NCBI GenBank assembly: GCA_029204225.1
Contig: CM055094.1
Coordinates: 32,353,841 to 32,417,840, forward strand
Length of the DNA: 64,000 bases
Reading direction: 5' to 3'
From: Diphasiastrum complanatum
Lineage: Eukaryota; Streptophyta; Lycopodiopsida; Lycopodiales; Lycopodiaceae
Part shown: positions 24,141 through 36,100 of the stretch, piece after piece
How the letters are laid out: every line of letters starts with the position of its first letter
Position numbering within the stretch: position 1 is the first letter of the stretch
Notes under the pieces: generated by a model
The model's input: the letters and a program-made list of their open reading frames with translations, nothing else
Told to the model about the DNA's origin: nothing
The model's database searches: none
Program-made: the position numbers and the translations under genes

Positions 24141-24991
24141 TTGCCACAATAAAAGCACTTGATCTTCTTCTTCTTCTTGAGCTTGGATGATGAAGCATTA
24201 GAGGAATCATCTTCCTCCTCATCTTTGTCTTTGGATTTGACTTTGTCCTTGCTTGAGGATTGTTGATGTTGGTTCTTGCTCCTCTATTTGTGCTTATCCT
24301 TGGCAAAAAGAGCTTTGCCATCATTATGAGTGAGAGAAAGCTTGTCCATCCTCAAGAGCTTATACTCTTGTCTTGATTCTTCTGAAATTAGCACACTTTG
24401 GAGAGCCTCCAAACTTGGTAGCTCCTCCTTAATGGCATAGGATTGGACAAGATTATCAAATTCACTTCTCAAGCCATTGAGAATGACTTGAACTAGCTCA
24501 TTTTGATTGATGGAATCACCAATACAAGCAAGCTCTCTATGAATATCTTTTACTCTCAAAACATAACTAGATGCACTCTCATCACTCTTTTGGCTACTTT
24601 GAAAGATTTGATTCCTAAGAGTGAGAAGCCTAGAGGTATTCTTAGCCTCATAGATAGTCTTGAGACAATCCCAAGCTTCTTTGGCTGTTGTACAAGTACC
24701 TATCTCCCTCAATATCTCATTAGAGACATTCATCTTAATGTAGTGGAGGGCCATCCTAGCTCTCTTTTTGTATTTTTGAACCTCTTGAAGAACTTGTGGT
24801 TCTTCTTCAAGGCCAAGAACTATGTCCATCACGTCTTGAAGGATCAAGATGGACTCCATCCTCATTTTCCAAATTGAATAATTTGAAGTGGTCAATCTTT
24901 CACTTGGTTCCAACAAGGATGAACCCATTGAAGACATTTGAAGTGAAGAAAACTCAGATGATGAACAATTAATGTTGTTACACACTTTCAA
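24125..24991 (-). pseudogene. Ty1/copia gag, element A
   Basis: A copia (UBN2-like) gag of 235 aa: ERLTTSNYSIWKMRMES, a central AKEAWDCLKTIYEAKNTSRL block and QVILNGLRSEFDNLVQSY. The frame is cut by a TAG at 24284-24286. Without it, it continues in frame to a zinc knuckle CFYCGKKGHYA (24125-24157), where one extra base puts the final NCFKKK in the pol frame. Two small lesions thus separate gag from pol. It differs in sequence from the MATSSGFMLE gag family elsewhere in the window. Confidence 0.9.
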
Positions 24992-25681
24992 TAGGATCCA
25001 ATAATTGAGTACTATCTCCTCCTATGAAAGATCTTACAACAATTTGTGAATTGATTCTCACTAGCTACACAAATCTCTCTAAAACAAGATCTATTTCACA
25101 TCAAATGATGGAGTATAGGCAAAGTTAGGATCCAACACTCTTAGCACGTGTGAAATACACTAAGAAACCAAATTTGACTCAAATACAATGATATTGCATG
25201 AAACAAAATGGCTAAGATATCAAAACAGTGCCTAGATCACATATAGATGAGATTGGCAAGCATGCAACTGTGATTTTGGATCAACCAAGCAATCTCTTGA
25301 CCAAACCAAATGTGTCCACCCAGGTCTAGGTGCCCTACCTAACCCTCTTCAAAATCTTATAACTTTTGATTGGCTCAACCAAATGGAATGAAACTGATTG
25401 CAACAGAAACTAGACAAAAATAGCTTCAAAACAAGCTATCAAGCAAGATAAATGGATCAAACATGAGAGAGAACTTCCAAACTGAAATTGGATGTTCCTC
25501 ACATGTGTCTGAGCACCTAATTTCGTATAGTACCAGTTCAGACCCAATCAATGTCCTTTTGATCTCTTTTGATCCAAGATTGAACAAGATAGCTAGGAAA
25601 ATGGGCCTTGACAATTTCTAGCTCAAGATTGATGAAATTTTTTCACTTAGATGGATCAAAATGCATGGTAACCTTAGGTAG

Positions 25682-26425
25682 GATCTGATACCATGTTGAT
25701 TTTCACACGTGTGAACTGTCCACTACATGTACTTGTGATCTCCTAAGGTGTGTAGATGCACCAAGATCAAGACTAGATTGAGATTCAAGATCAATCTTGA
25801 ATCCTACGGCAAAAACACACTACTACATGCATTTAATCACTTCCAACTCTCACTCACACGTGTGGGAAGTATTCAAAAAATAATCTAAGTAGAAACAAGC
25901 TGCTCTCCTTAGGTAGAGAGAGAAAATGCATCAAGAGCTCTCGGGTAGAGAGAGAAAGCTAGAAATCCAAAAACTCACAAAATCCATGAAATCACCAAAT
26001 CAATTGATTTCAAAATGAGGAGTACAATGATACTAGTAGGTCCATGAGCTACCACTATGCTTAACTATGATTGGACCACATTTTGTCACCTCTTGATCCT
26101 ATTGGATCATTGATCTATGCACCTCTTAATTCTATTGGACTATATTCAAGCACACCTCAATTTCCTACCTCACAGGGTTCCACCTCTATATCCTATTGGA
26201 CCTCTTGGAATTCATCAAACAAAAACTTTACACTTGTCTACACTCTAATTAGCAAGTGTTTAGCCTCTTACTCTATTTTGGCTCAATAGTGGCATTACAA
26301 GTGGAAATGCATAATTTGCCATCTATGCCAAATTTATTCCTATCAACATCCTACACCTAGATGCTTGATGTAAAAAACATAAGACCCCTATATCTAAAAT
26401 AGATAATCTTTTTCAATTCTTCACA
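25682..26425 (-). mobile_element. Element A PBS and 5' LTR
   Basis: On the minus strand TGGTATCAGATC (25682-25693) abuts an LTR ending GAAAATCAACA. The LTR is read from TGTGAAGAATTG at 26425 to 25694 (732 bp). The outer edge is set by where the gag of element B breaks off; an alternative edge at 26348 would give a TGTTGA/TCAACA pair. It contains CACACGTGTG palindromes at about 25706 and 25856 and AG-rich repeats. No matching 3' LTR is seen, so the element's 3' end is deleted. Confidence 0.75.
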
Positions 26426-26900
26426 CATCCAACAAGCCATTAAGTATAACTTGAACAAGTTCTACCTCCTTAATGCTTTCATCAATACATGCTAACTCAT
26501 CATTGAATGTTTTTACCCTCAAAACAAAATCATGAGTACTCTCTTCCGTCTTTTGAAAACTTTGAAAGATTTGCCTCCTAAGAGTAAGCACTCTTGATGT
26601 AGACTTGGATTCATAAAGCTTTCTCAAAGCTTCCCAAGCCTCCAAAGATGATGTGCACTTACCAACTTCCTTGAAAAGTTCATTGGTAACATTCATCTTG
26701 ATCATGTGTAGAGATTTATTTGCTCTCCTGTCATACCTCACTTGATCTTGAGGTGCTTGAGGCCTCTCCTCCACACCTGCAACAATCTCCATCAACTCAT
26801 TCATCTCCAATAAGGACTGCATCCTCACCTTCCAACTAGAATAGTTGATTGAGGCAAGCCTATCATTGCTCTCCAACATAAAGCCTCCACTTGTAGCCAT
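26426..26900 (-). pseudogene. Ty1/copia gag, element B, cut by insertion of element A
   Basis: The gag ATG at 26900 starts MATSGGFMLESNDRLAS, the family of copies 1 and 3. The frame is open for about 158 codons and stops abruptly after VQVILNGLLD, where copy 3 continues with EHANLVQSF. The break coincides with the TG end of element A's LTR, so A inserted here. CATCC at 26426-26430 is the likely target-site sequence. The remainder of B is not found downstream. Confidence 0.88.
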
Positions 26901-27472
26901 GTTGAAACGACCTGATATTCTTCTTTCAACCTGTTCCAATGCACAAAGCACTCTCTTGAATGTCAACAAATGAACTCAAGAAGATATCACAAAGATATGG
27001 AACCTCTCAAATCTCTTCTGGCACTCTAACTAGAAAATCAACACATAGAATACTGAGATCTTGATCAACCTATGATTTATCCTCAATCTAATGATTCTTG
27101 CCACCACACTCAAATGAAGTTCAGTAACCTCACAAACTAGAGATCCAATCAAAATTAGGATTTGGACATATCACAAACAATTGAATATCTCAAATTCTAC
27201 ATGCAATTTTTAAAAACTTGATATATCTTCTTGTAGACTCCAATGAGACCTTCCTAATGCACCAAAAATCATCTAGTTTCAATAAACCAAGTGTGAAAAT
27301 GAAAAAAATCAAGTATATATACCTATATTGAGTTTTGACCTACAAAAGAACAATTCTACACATGCAAAAATGCTGATTTTTGAGTAGAGATCAATCTAGC
27401 ACGCTCTAGCATTGGTAACTCCTCCAAATCTTTGATAAAGATGGCTGATCCTTTATAACCTAAAACACAAGA
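26901..27472 (-). other. Leader of copia element B
   Basis: Non-coding region between PBS and gag. The block near 27360-27440 (GGAGGAGTTACCAATGCTAGAG on the minus strand, shortened here) matches the leader of copy 3 at 48960-49020, which confirms family membership. Confidence 0.75.
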
Positions 27473-27960
27473 GCTCTGATACCATGTGAAGGATTTCAGA
27501 TCATTCAAGATCCAATCCATGTCTCTGATCTTTGGTTACAATAAGGAACAAACCAACAATCCTACCAATGTAGAAAAATCAGCATCTACATACAAAATGA
27601 GATGCAAACTCAAAGAAATACTGATCAAACATGAACCAAAACATAAAATATAGTTTTTTTTTATACAATTACAGTATCTACTGTACTTCACACGTGTGGA
27701 ACCAAAAATAGCAATAAATGATCATTCTACACATAGAATTGCAAGATATCATCAAGAGAGTGCACCAATGAGTTGTAGAACCCAAAGAGAACCATGTATA
27801 ATGATGAAATGAGTAAGAAAAGAGAAAAAATGTGTCTCTCCATGAGTTACATCCCTTTACAGAGTGTCCAAACCCTCTTTGACCACTTGACTTTCCCTCC
27901 AAAATGCAAACCCTACAAACAAAGCAAACTTTTGTCACTATAATCGTTTTTTGTAGTAGT
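27473..27960 (-). mobile_element. Element B PBS and 5' LTR
   Basis: The minus-strand PBS TGGTATCAGAGC (27473-27484) abuts the LTR, which starts at 27485 on the plus strand with TGTGAAGGATTTCAG. About 450 bp align with the LTR of copy 3 (ending 48896, opposite strand), including TTCACACGTGTGGA, the GATATCA block and an AGAGAACCATGTATAA block. The far edge is unclear and may meet a CACTA-like end at 27945-27961. Confidence 0.8.
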
Positions 27961-27961
27961 G
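27945..27961 (+). repeat. CACTA-like terminal sequence
   Basis: The complement reads CACTACTACAAAAAACG, and then ATTATAGTGAC follows, a pattern typical of the ends of plant CACTA transposons. No partner end was identified, and the element would lie to the left, inside what otherwise aligns as a copia LTR. Confidence 0.35.
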
Positions 27962-28059
27962 ATCCTTGTTATTGGTTCGATTCATGGTACTAAATCTTAT
28001 CTGTATTCACAAATTTTCTTTCAATTTGAACATTAGTCTCACAATTAATTTGGTTGTTT

Positions 28060-28620
28060 TGTCTTAATGTAGAGCTCCAAACTACTAGCTACAATGCATG
28101 TCCCGTTTGTGGCGAGTATTTGCAAGCATGTCACTCACAACATCTACGAAAGATGGTTTATGAGGGCCCCTATGCGTGATGGGCTTGTTGGTCAACGTCC
28201 CAACTCCATGAACGTACAATACATATTTGGGCCAATTAATGTACCTGTCATTTATTTATTTTATAGTTGCTCTCTTTAGATTTCTTCTAACAATAATCTG
28301 CATTAAATGTGTGTGCTTGTTTGTAAATATTGTAGGCAAGCGATTGGCTTCAAATTTGGAGGTAAATCAAGATCTAGGGCGACTCCCTCCTGGTATGAAG
28401 AGGTTATCAATATTTCATGAATTTCCATATTGGGGAGAATTGTTGATAAACCATTTTTTGGACCCGATGCACATATTCAAGAATGTTGGGGGCATGATTT
28501 GGGACCACTTGACTGGGTCGAAAGATTAAAAAAATGCACGACATGACTTAAAAAAAGTGGAAAAGATGGCCTATTTATGGCCACAAATGGTGGGAATTCA
28601 ATTGTCCTCCCAAAGGCTCC
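28060..28620 (+). pseudogene. TNP2-like (CACTA/En-Spm) transposase fragment
   Basis: Plus strand: a first segment at 28075-28220 (VGQRPNS), an apparent intron ending TTGTAG at about 28335, then RLPPGMKRLSIFHEFPYWGE, LLINHFLDPMHIFKNVGG (28430-28490), and after a TAA the in-frame NARHDLKKVEKMAYLWPQMV. The order FxxPYW, HxLDxMHIxKNV, ARxDL is the TNP2 core signature. Truncated at both sides and interrupted. Confidence 0.8.
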
Positions 28621-28639
28621 ATGGATCTACTCAAGGAGA

Positions 28640-29835
28640 GAAGAGACGATTGTAAAAAAGGCAATATCCCAATCAGTTTCTTGCTTAAACAATATTAGAT
28701 TTTGAGGTGGCATGTTACAAATCTTTGGGTACATAAACATAGGTTGTAGATCCAAAAACTCGAAGATGAGTAGTGGAAGATTTAAAACCAGTCCATGCTT
28801 CATAGGGAGTTGTGTCATGTAAATGAGCATGTGGTAACAAATTTTGAATATAAGAAGTTGTAGAAACAACATCAGTCCAAAAAGATTGAGACAAGGAATG
28901 ATGAATGAGTAACAACGTGCACATTCAACTAGTGTGTGATTTTTAGGTTCAACAACACCATTTTGTTGAGGAGAATCGAGAATCGTTTTTCAGCAAAGGA
29001 TTTGTAGACTTGAAAGAAATGAAAGGCTTGTGATTTTAAACGAAGAAGATAGATTGTACAACAACGAAAAAAGTCATCAATGAAGGTGATAAAGTATTTG
29101 GATCCACCATGAGAAATTGTCTTCATTGGACCACATATGTCCATATGTACTAAGTCCAACGGTTGAGTAGGTGACTTCTTCATGAAGGAAGCTCGTTGAT
29201 GCTTGTCATAGATGCAAGATGAACAAAGTGGTTGTGTTGAAGGCAAATTGACATCAAAGTCTCTTTAAAAATTGAGACGTTTGATTTGGTTAAGATTTTG
29301 AAAATTGACATGACCAAGACAACGATGCCACAATAGAGAACCAAGAATTTTGCTTGAAGAAGCAATCATGGCAAAAATTGGAACTTTGGCATGAGTTGCC
29401 TTCACGATGACCTTGTGCTATGGTGTGTCCTTTAGAATCCTTGATAGTGCACAATTGTGAGGAAAAATCAACAGATAATTCTTGATTAGTCATGCGAGAA
29501 ACAAAAAGAAGATTCTTGGTTAATGATGGAACATACAGAACGTCTCGAATGTGTTTTGTTTGGTTGTTTGGTAATTGAACTGGTACTTTTCCACATCCTT
29601 GAATATCAAGGGAGCTAATGTCCCCTGAGAAAATTTTGTTATGATAGGAAATTTCATCTAAGAATGAAAACCAATTTTTATTGGAAGTCATATGTTGAGA
29701 AGCATAAGAGAGAAGAACGTGACTCTGTTGTATTAGATCATGAATCAGAGCGGAATGTTCATACAATTGTTTATGCGTGAGAGAGAAGACACGCTGACGT
29801 GTTAGTGTCGTTTGAGGACCCAACCTCTGGTACAC
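28640..29835 (-). pseudogene. Ty1/copia protease-integrase remnant (element C)
   Basis: The minus strand reads, with frame changes: a degenerate protease ASQHMTSNKNWF with the DVLYVPSLTKNLLFVS block (29500-29700), pre-integrase LLWHRCLGHVNFQNLN (about 29300-29350), CSSCIYDKHQRASF (about 29210), integrase HMDICGPM and FITFIDDF (29060-29150), then SFWTDVVSTTSYIQNLLP and TPYEAWTGFKS...LRVFG (28715-28870). RT and RNase H are absent. The DSGAS site is damaged. A family distinct from elements A and B. Confidence 0.88.
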
Positions 29836-29839
29836 GTGG

Positions 29840-31390
29840 CAAACACGTATTTATTACATTTAGACTATAGTATTCTCAACAACAACTACCATACACGCAC
29901 AATTAGCAAAGGAGTCATTCGTTGCAGAGTAATATGATTTTCTTCCCGCAGACTTGCAATCATGAGCAACATTCAGCATGCCTTCTAGCAACCCATCGTA
30001 GTCTTTCCTACGTGTAGGAAGGCGCGATTCCTTTCCCATGGGGCAGGAATTGCTTGTGAAGCTAAGTCGTTGACTCTAATTTCTAATATCTACTGTCTAA
30101 GCCCGACCGTGTGTGCCATTCGATTACTTGCATGCTATTGAGGACAATACTTATGCATGTTATCCCGAGATTCGTATATATTTCAGAATGTTGATCACAT
30201 CTTCAATGCATTGCCCATTTGGGCCCCAGCTTCACCACAACCACACGTTTTTCTTTTAAAAAAAAAAATTGGTTGCTCGGGTGCCATGTGTCCGGGGCAA
30301 CCAAAATTATTCCATAAGCATTTTTATGGGATTTCTGAGAGCAAATATATAGGCAAAATGTGCCCTTTCCTTATGTGTGTGTGCCTAGGCATTGGGCTGC
30401 TCGGTGCCATTGGTGCCTGCATGATGCCTCTGTCCGGCACCACCTGCGCTACCCAGCGCCATTGCGAGGGTGCCCGGGACCACACCCTGGCGCGTGCCCA
30501 CAAATAGCCACCTACACCCGTCCCCCATTTTGGTGGGTAGCCCCCACACTGCGCTGGGGCCAAAACCTATTTGGCCCCAGGGTAGTGCCAATAGGCTCAA
30601 TGGTGGGGGGGCTCCTAAAAATAAAAGAATACTTTTTCTAGGGGGGTCATTCTAAACATGCAAGTGAGTGAATTTTTTTCCCATGCATGTTGGTTTAGAG
30701 TGGCCTAGTCATGCGGTACCTAGGATTTTGTAGGCTTGCTAGGGTTGCCTTTCAGTTTTTGTGAGGGTCTTCGGTTGTTTGTGGTTCCTTCCCGCTGGAT
30801 AATTTTTGCTTGGCTATTAGTCATGGCCACATTATTCAGAGTGGGGGGAACAAACTAGGTTTTGTGGTTTTAAGGCCTTTATTTTTAAGGGCAGTTGAAT
30901 GGGGCTCATGCATTTGGAAATGTTAATATGGTTTAAATTGCAGTTGCTTATGTTGCATGGTTTGGTTTGACAGTAATGAATTTTGGCAAGCACGTGGGGC
31001 TCATGAGAATTTTTTATGAGCTTTACTTGTCGAGTTCCTGTATTAAATCATGCCAAATTGTTTTAGAGTCAATTTTTATAATCGGGAGAATCCTTGAATT
31101 GGTTTTTCCAAGCGATGCGTGGCTCCATAGTTGGAGACAGACCATTGAAGTTCCACTAAATTAATAAACATCTAGGTACAATTAAGTGACTTTATTGCAA
31201 TTTGTACGCTTATATGAGTCCCGGATGGAAAACAAAATTTTGGGTCCTTTTGTTCTCGGAAGGGGTAGCTTCCTCCAGGTGAGGGTAATCCCTTGGAGAC
31301 GGGTGAAAAGGCTAAATTCTCTGTGGAATTTTGGCAAGCTTTCATTACTGTGTTGGGACCTGATAGTTAGAATTAAAGCTTAATCACTGT
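29840..31390. other. Non-coding; GC-rich island at 30250-30620
   Basis: The island carries GGGGCC, TGCCCGGG and GGCCCCAG pairs and is open on both strands only because it is GC-rich. No protein domain is recognisable. The rest is AT-rich without features. Confidence 0.45.
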
Positions 31391-34090
31391 GCTACTATAT
31401 TGTGGGTCCTATCAGTCGATAAGGATCAGTTGGCCTCGCCACGAGGCAAGTTGACGGGACACGCATCCCGCCAACGGCAACCTTGGTCATGCATGGGTTT
31501 CCTGAGTGAACAACTATATGTAAAGTAGTGTAATTTCATTTTGAGAAATATAGTTGCTATGTGAGCTTGATGCGGAGAGTGTTTTCTACCTGTGTTACTG
31601 TGTAGCATGATCTGTGTCCCTGTTTGAAGCAAATTCTAAGTCTGATGTCAATATTTGTTTTTTTCCCAATTGCTATGTGGGCAATCATGGATTGGTGACT
31701 AGTGTCAAATTCACGAAAGTTTGGCCAAGGTACATGTTAAAGGTGCCTCAACTTAAAAAAACTTTAGTCCCAAGGAATGGGATGGAAGAAAGATATTAAT
31801 GGAACCATAATCAAGTTTGTTTTGATTGAATTTTGATTCCTACTTGTTCTTTCCAATTTCTAAATCTGCCAACTTAAAGGGATATTTGAACTTAACCTTA
31901 GGAATGGTGGAAAGGAGACTTAAGTTGGAATTCGTACTATGAAGTTGAAATTTTGACATTCCTGAGAACTTGGTATAGTATAGTTGTGGGATTCTAAAGT
32001 TACTTGAATCTTTTGTCAGACCTTGAGATTCTAAGAAAATCTCTAAAGATTTTGTGAGTTTCAATGAAATCAATTGATTTTTGGAATGTTGGATCGGAAA
32101 GTGGACGGTCATCTTGGAGGAAGAACCTGTGGTATGGGATGCAAGCAATTCCAAAGAGATGATTTGAAACTAACTAATCGGTATGACCATAATAAAGTCA
32201 TATGACTTGAGGGATGCCAATTGTTATGGGTCACAAGAGGGTTTTTCTGTAGGGACTTTTGAGGTATTGGTCATGACCCCTTTATGGATATCTCAAATCA
32301 CAAAATAGGGAACCGTGAGTGCTATATTTTTCTCTATGAATATATTTGAAAATTTCTTGTTTTTGAATCTACAACTCGAGTTCATGTGATACATTGGAAG
32401 GTAAAGTATCTACCTAAGTTCCTTGGATGATAGTGCATGAAAGGTTAAATAATTTCCCATAGACTAACAATGATATTCATGGATTACTAATTGGGAATAA
32501 TTAGTTGATCCATGTGCAAATCATTTTTTGATCTATTCAAGTTGGTTTCCCATGAGGTAATGGTTTCTATAATCAGAGAAGAATACCTTTGGATAAGTTG
32601 TTATACTAGTATGTTGGGTCATTAACTGTCTTGGAGTCGGTTGATGCAACATTTGCTATCGACTTGTCCGGTTCAATGAGATCTTCTGTAAGACTTCTCC
32701 TAGACTGTATCTGGTGTGATATGACTTTTATTGGAAACTTGTGGACTTTCTTGATAAAAGGGGGAGAAGTAGTTGATAAAAAGCTGCCTGGGAGAAACAT
32801 CTATAGTATTGATTCTAGATTGAATCCATAATGTCTATAGATGAAGGACTTGGTTTTGAATAAGAATTGATAGGACATTTTGGATACTATTGGGATCTTT
32901 TAAAGATTGTTAAGAAATTCAGTGTATGGAAAAAAATTTAGAAGTAATTCTTGTATGATAGGAAGTCACTAATTATGAACCAAATAGGTTGGTATTAGGT
33001 GATCCTATTACAAGAAAGGGTTGTTTAGGTGGTTCCTTTTTGGTTTTTTTCAACTTGAGTTAGTGAGAACTAAGAGCTGATGCAAAGAAAATTTTTTTTG
33101 GCTAATGATGTATTGTTTTGGAAATAAATATCTGATTGAGATTTTGGTTTCTCATTCTATGAAAAAGCACTCTTTGAGAGATAGTCTCTAGACTTATGAT
33201 AGTTGGGTTATAGGATTCTCAGTTAGGCATCTAATATATATACAGATTGGGTATGATCGATGGAGATTAATTATTTATTGATTCATAGTGGGATCATGTG
33301 TTTTTAACGCAGATTCTTAGTCTTGTGGATCCACTATGATTTCATTGGACTGAGTTTATTAGCATGCATAAACTAGTCAGGAAACATAGACATATTGTTG
33401 AGAAGTGTCTTATGACAAATTCTCAAATGGTGTATAGATTTGGTATGGAGGATATTCTTTTGGCCAAAGTTAATTCCTTTCGTAGAATCTTATGTGTTGA
33501 ATTAATAACAGTGCGAGTGGAGTAATGTGAAATGCATGAAGGCTGATGGGTTGTTGCATCCATTAGATAATCCTACTAAGTGGTGGGATAGTATCTTGAT
33601 GGAGACTCAGGTAATGGGTGATTTACATAAGATATGTAGAAACTTTTGGTTCTAATTATTTTTTGTTTGAAAATAAAATTATCCTGGAAACTCAGTTGGA
33701 GTTGGATAATTGGTGGAACCAAAAGCCGAGGGCTTCAATAATGAGGTTAATTAATCTTAAGTTATTCTAGATCAGAACTTAAGTGTATTGGGGTCTAGAT
33801 GTATTTAAGATGAACTTTGACTTTGAAATGACATGTTGAGCCATGTCAAGAGTGAAGATTTTGAGACTATAGTTCCTTATTGACATTGTAAGGAGAGTAG
33901 ATTCACATAAATCCGAAACTTTTCTAGTGGAAAGGCTTTTTGTGGAGCAACTCTCATGTCTTTAAGAATAGTTGCATTCACATTCTCTTATTTTCAAATA
34001 TAGAATAAGAATCTGGTGAATTGTGATTGACAAATCATAGTTCAGGTTCCACCAATCTATATTTCACTTCTAAGAGAGGATAACGCAAGC
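31391..34090. other. Probably decayed gypsy sequence, no domain readable
   Basis: Short hairpin-forming phrases occur near 31435-31475 (GCCTCGCCACGAGGC and CGGGACACGCATCCCG). The long stretch to 34090 leads into a readable gypsy integrase tail, so it is plausibly the same decayed element, but I could not read protease or RT motifs in it. Confidence 0.35.
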
Positions 34091-34849
34091 AATGTAAAGA
34101 TTTGATGTTCTGTGCATCAGTCTCCTGATGGCAATCTCATTGGATAAAGTATCCTTCATTGATTGAGTTTGCTTGTAACAGTAGTAAGCATTATTGGGTA
34201 TAGTCTATTTATGCTTATGTATGGATTTCAACCTAAATCTCCGGTAACGGTTGAAACTAAGTTGATTAAAGTTTAGAAAGTGACAAATTTCTTGCGAGAA
34301 ATGCAGGAAATACTACAGTTAGCAGTGAAAATATTCTAAGTGCCAAGGATCGAGTAAGAAATTTTGCTAATCTGAAAAGATTGCCTCAAGAGTTTCAAGT
34401 TGGAGATTGTGTGTATCTTAGAATTCTGAAGAATTCTAAGGTAATGCGCACTGGGAAGCATTACAATTTGTTTGCTTGTTAAAGTGGACCATATAAAATC
34501 TTGAAAAAGATTGGATCTTTGGCTTACTAGTTAGAGTTACCACAGAGAATCAAGACTCATCCCATATTCCATGTTAGTCGTCTAGAGATGAGTTTACTTG
34601 TGAAGGATTTTCTTAGTTTTGGTAAAAGTCTAGATTCTCTTAAAATCTTATCTGAAAGCATTCCTTTAGAGCTTGAAAAGATTCTTGATACAAGATCCAA
34701 GTGATTGCATAATTGAGAGGTATTAAGCATCTGGTTCTATGGAAAGAATATTCTGATGATGGGAATTTATGAGAACTAGAAGGTAATTTAATGAAGAGTT
34801 TCTAGGACTTTAAGTTCTGAGGACAGAACTGAAATAAGGGAGAAAGTAT
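34090..34849 (+). pseudogene. Ty3/gypsy integrase C-terminus to chromodomain remnant
   Basis: Frame-shifted but clear: YAYVW/MYGFQPKSPVTVETKLIKV (34200-34270), FQVGDCVYLRILKNSK (34395-34440), SGPYKILKKIGSLAY (34480-34530), HPIFHVSRLEM (34558-34590), then a chromodomain-like LEKILDTRSK...LVLWKEYSDDGN (34670-34770) and a purine-rich tract AATAAGGGAGAAAG ending at 34847. The same family as the 5.0-6.2 kb remnant (shared MLMYG.QP and METK/VETK blocks). Confidence 0.88.
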
Positions 34850-34851
34850 GT

Positions 34852-35112
34852 TACGACCCTAATGGGAATTTGAACTGTTGGATTATTCTCCTTCCTACTC
34901 ATCAACTAATCGGTTTTTAATCTTCATCCAACTCTTTATCTAGTTCTGCGAATTCTCCCGTGTTTTACATAGTCTGCAAAATTACAAGTGTTTTCACACA
35001 GTCTGCAAAAATACACGGAGTCTGACAATAGTGTCACGAATTTTCTCTCATCACAAAACCCGACATTGTTGTCTTTTTGCTACAATCAATTTTCTCTTCA
35101 AGCGACACTGTA
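34852..35112 (+). mobile_element. Start of the gypsy 3' LTR
   Basis: TGTTACGACCC directly after the polypurine tract marks an LTR start. The phrase AGTCTGCAAAAATACAC seen here recurs near 62930, where it may mark a relative of the same LTR. The distal end was not fixed. Confidence 0.55.
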
Positions 35113-35262
35113 AAAAATTACGAGTAAAAATACAGTGTCGCGCTTTTCACATTTTTCGTCTATCAAAAATTTCGAATAAAAATGTAGTGTCACGTTTTTT
35201 GCATTTTTCGCCTATCAGGAATTCAGAATAAGAATGCAGTGTCGCATTTTTCACATTTTTCA
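35113..35262 (+). repeat. 52-bp tandem repeat, three units
   Basis: Units start at 35113, 35165 and 35217. Each reads AAAAATT-CGA-TAAAAAT, then CAGTGTCGC, then TTTTCACATTTTTCG, with substitutions. Located inside the putative gypsy LTR. Confidence 0.85.
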
Positions 35263-35670
35263 AAGTGCCTCAAATGTTAAGGAGATGACTTTGGCAAAGT
35301 GTGGGGCTGTCCCAATATTCAGGAAATGAGATTTTGCGACACTGTCGCATTTCTCACAAAAGTCACATTTTTCGCCTGTGACAATTATGTTCATTTTTGT
35401 AGAGTGACAATCATGTTAATCTATGCAGACAGACTGTTTAAGGGCAAATGTCACCGCTTACCAGTAAGCAACTTCTGAGAAGAACTAGATGAATGACAAT
35501 AGACTCCAACCAACTAGCAGTCGCATTTGTATTGTTTTATTCGAAATTGATAGGCATAGTCATGCATGAAGAAAGAGGACGATAGTTTATTCCATTGTGC
35601 AGGATAATTTTTTTTGTCAATAAAGCATTATTATGGCATCATCGCTTAGAACACTTAAATTATGCATCTG
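35263..35670. other. Non-coding, likely LTR tail
   Basis: Further TGTCGCATTT / CACATTTTTCGCC words up to 35390, then unremarkable sequence. No gene. Confidence 0.4.
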
Positions 35671-36100
35671 TTTTCTTCCTCTTGTATGTTACTCGTTATT
35701 TAGGCTTTTTAGTCCTTGATCATCAAATAATTTCTAGTGGAACTTAACATTGATTCTGAATTTTACTGGCAAAAGCTTGGACCAGTTTGTGCTTACCTAT
35801 GTCCCATTCTTTTGTAGAATGCCGCAGATTAATTGAAGAACGGTAGGTGATAGGTTTTGCAACAGGACTAAATTTCTAGACAGTTTTACAACTTACCTTG
35901 GTTTAGACGAGTTAAGATATTCTTTTAAGAGGGTTTTCCACTTGTTATGACAAACTTGACCAACCTGATCCCTCAGAATGTTACAAGATGTTCTTAAGCC
36001 AAATGTTAATTGACTACAGGTCAGAACTACCCCAAAGTTGATGCAGCAATTGTACAACATGTCATCATTTTTGCTATTTACACCTTTGGAAGGTCAACTC
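35671..36100 (+). repeat. Captured copy of the SDR intron 6-exon 7 segment
   Basis: A near-identical 430-bp copy of 14821-15250, including the complete exon 7 (QQLYNMSSFLLFTPLEG) with its splice acceptor. It ends 8 bases into intron 7 and is directly followed by gypsy coding sequence, with which exon 7 stays in frame. Confidence 0.93.

Noticed and set aside
22303-24877. Plus-strand open frames across the copia element A region
   Set aside because: Antisense shadows of the minus-strand gag-pol.
30157-30655. Several overlapping open frames on both strands in the GC-rich island
   Set aside because: All six frames are unusually open because of base composition; no recognisable protein features.
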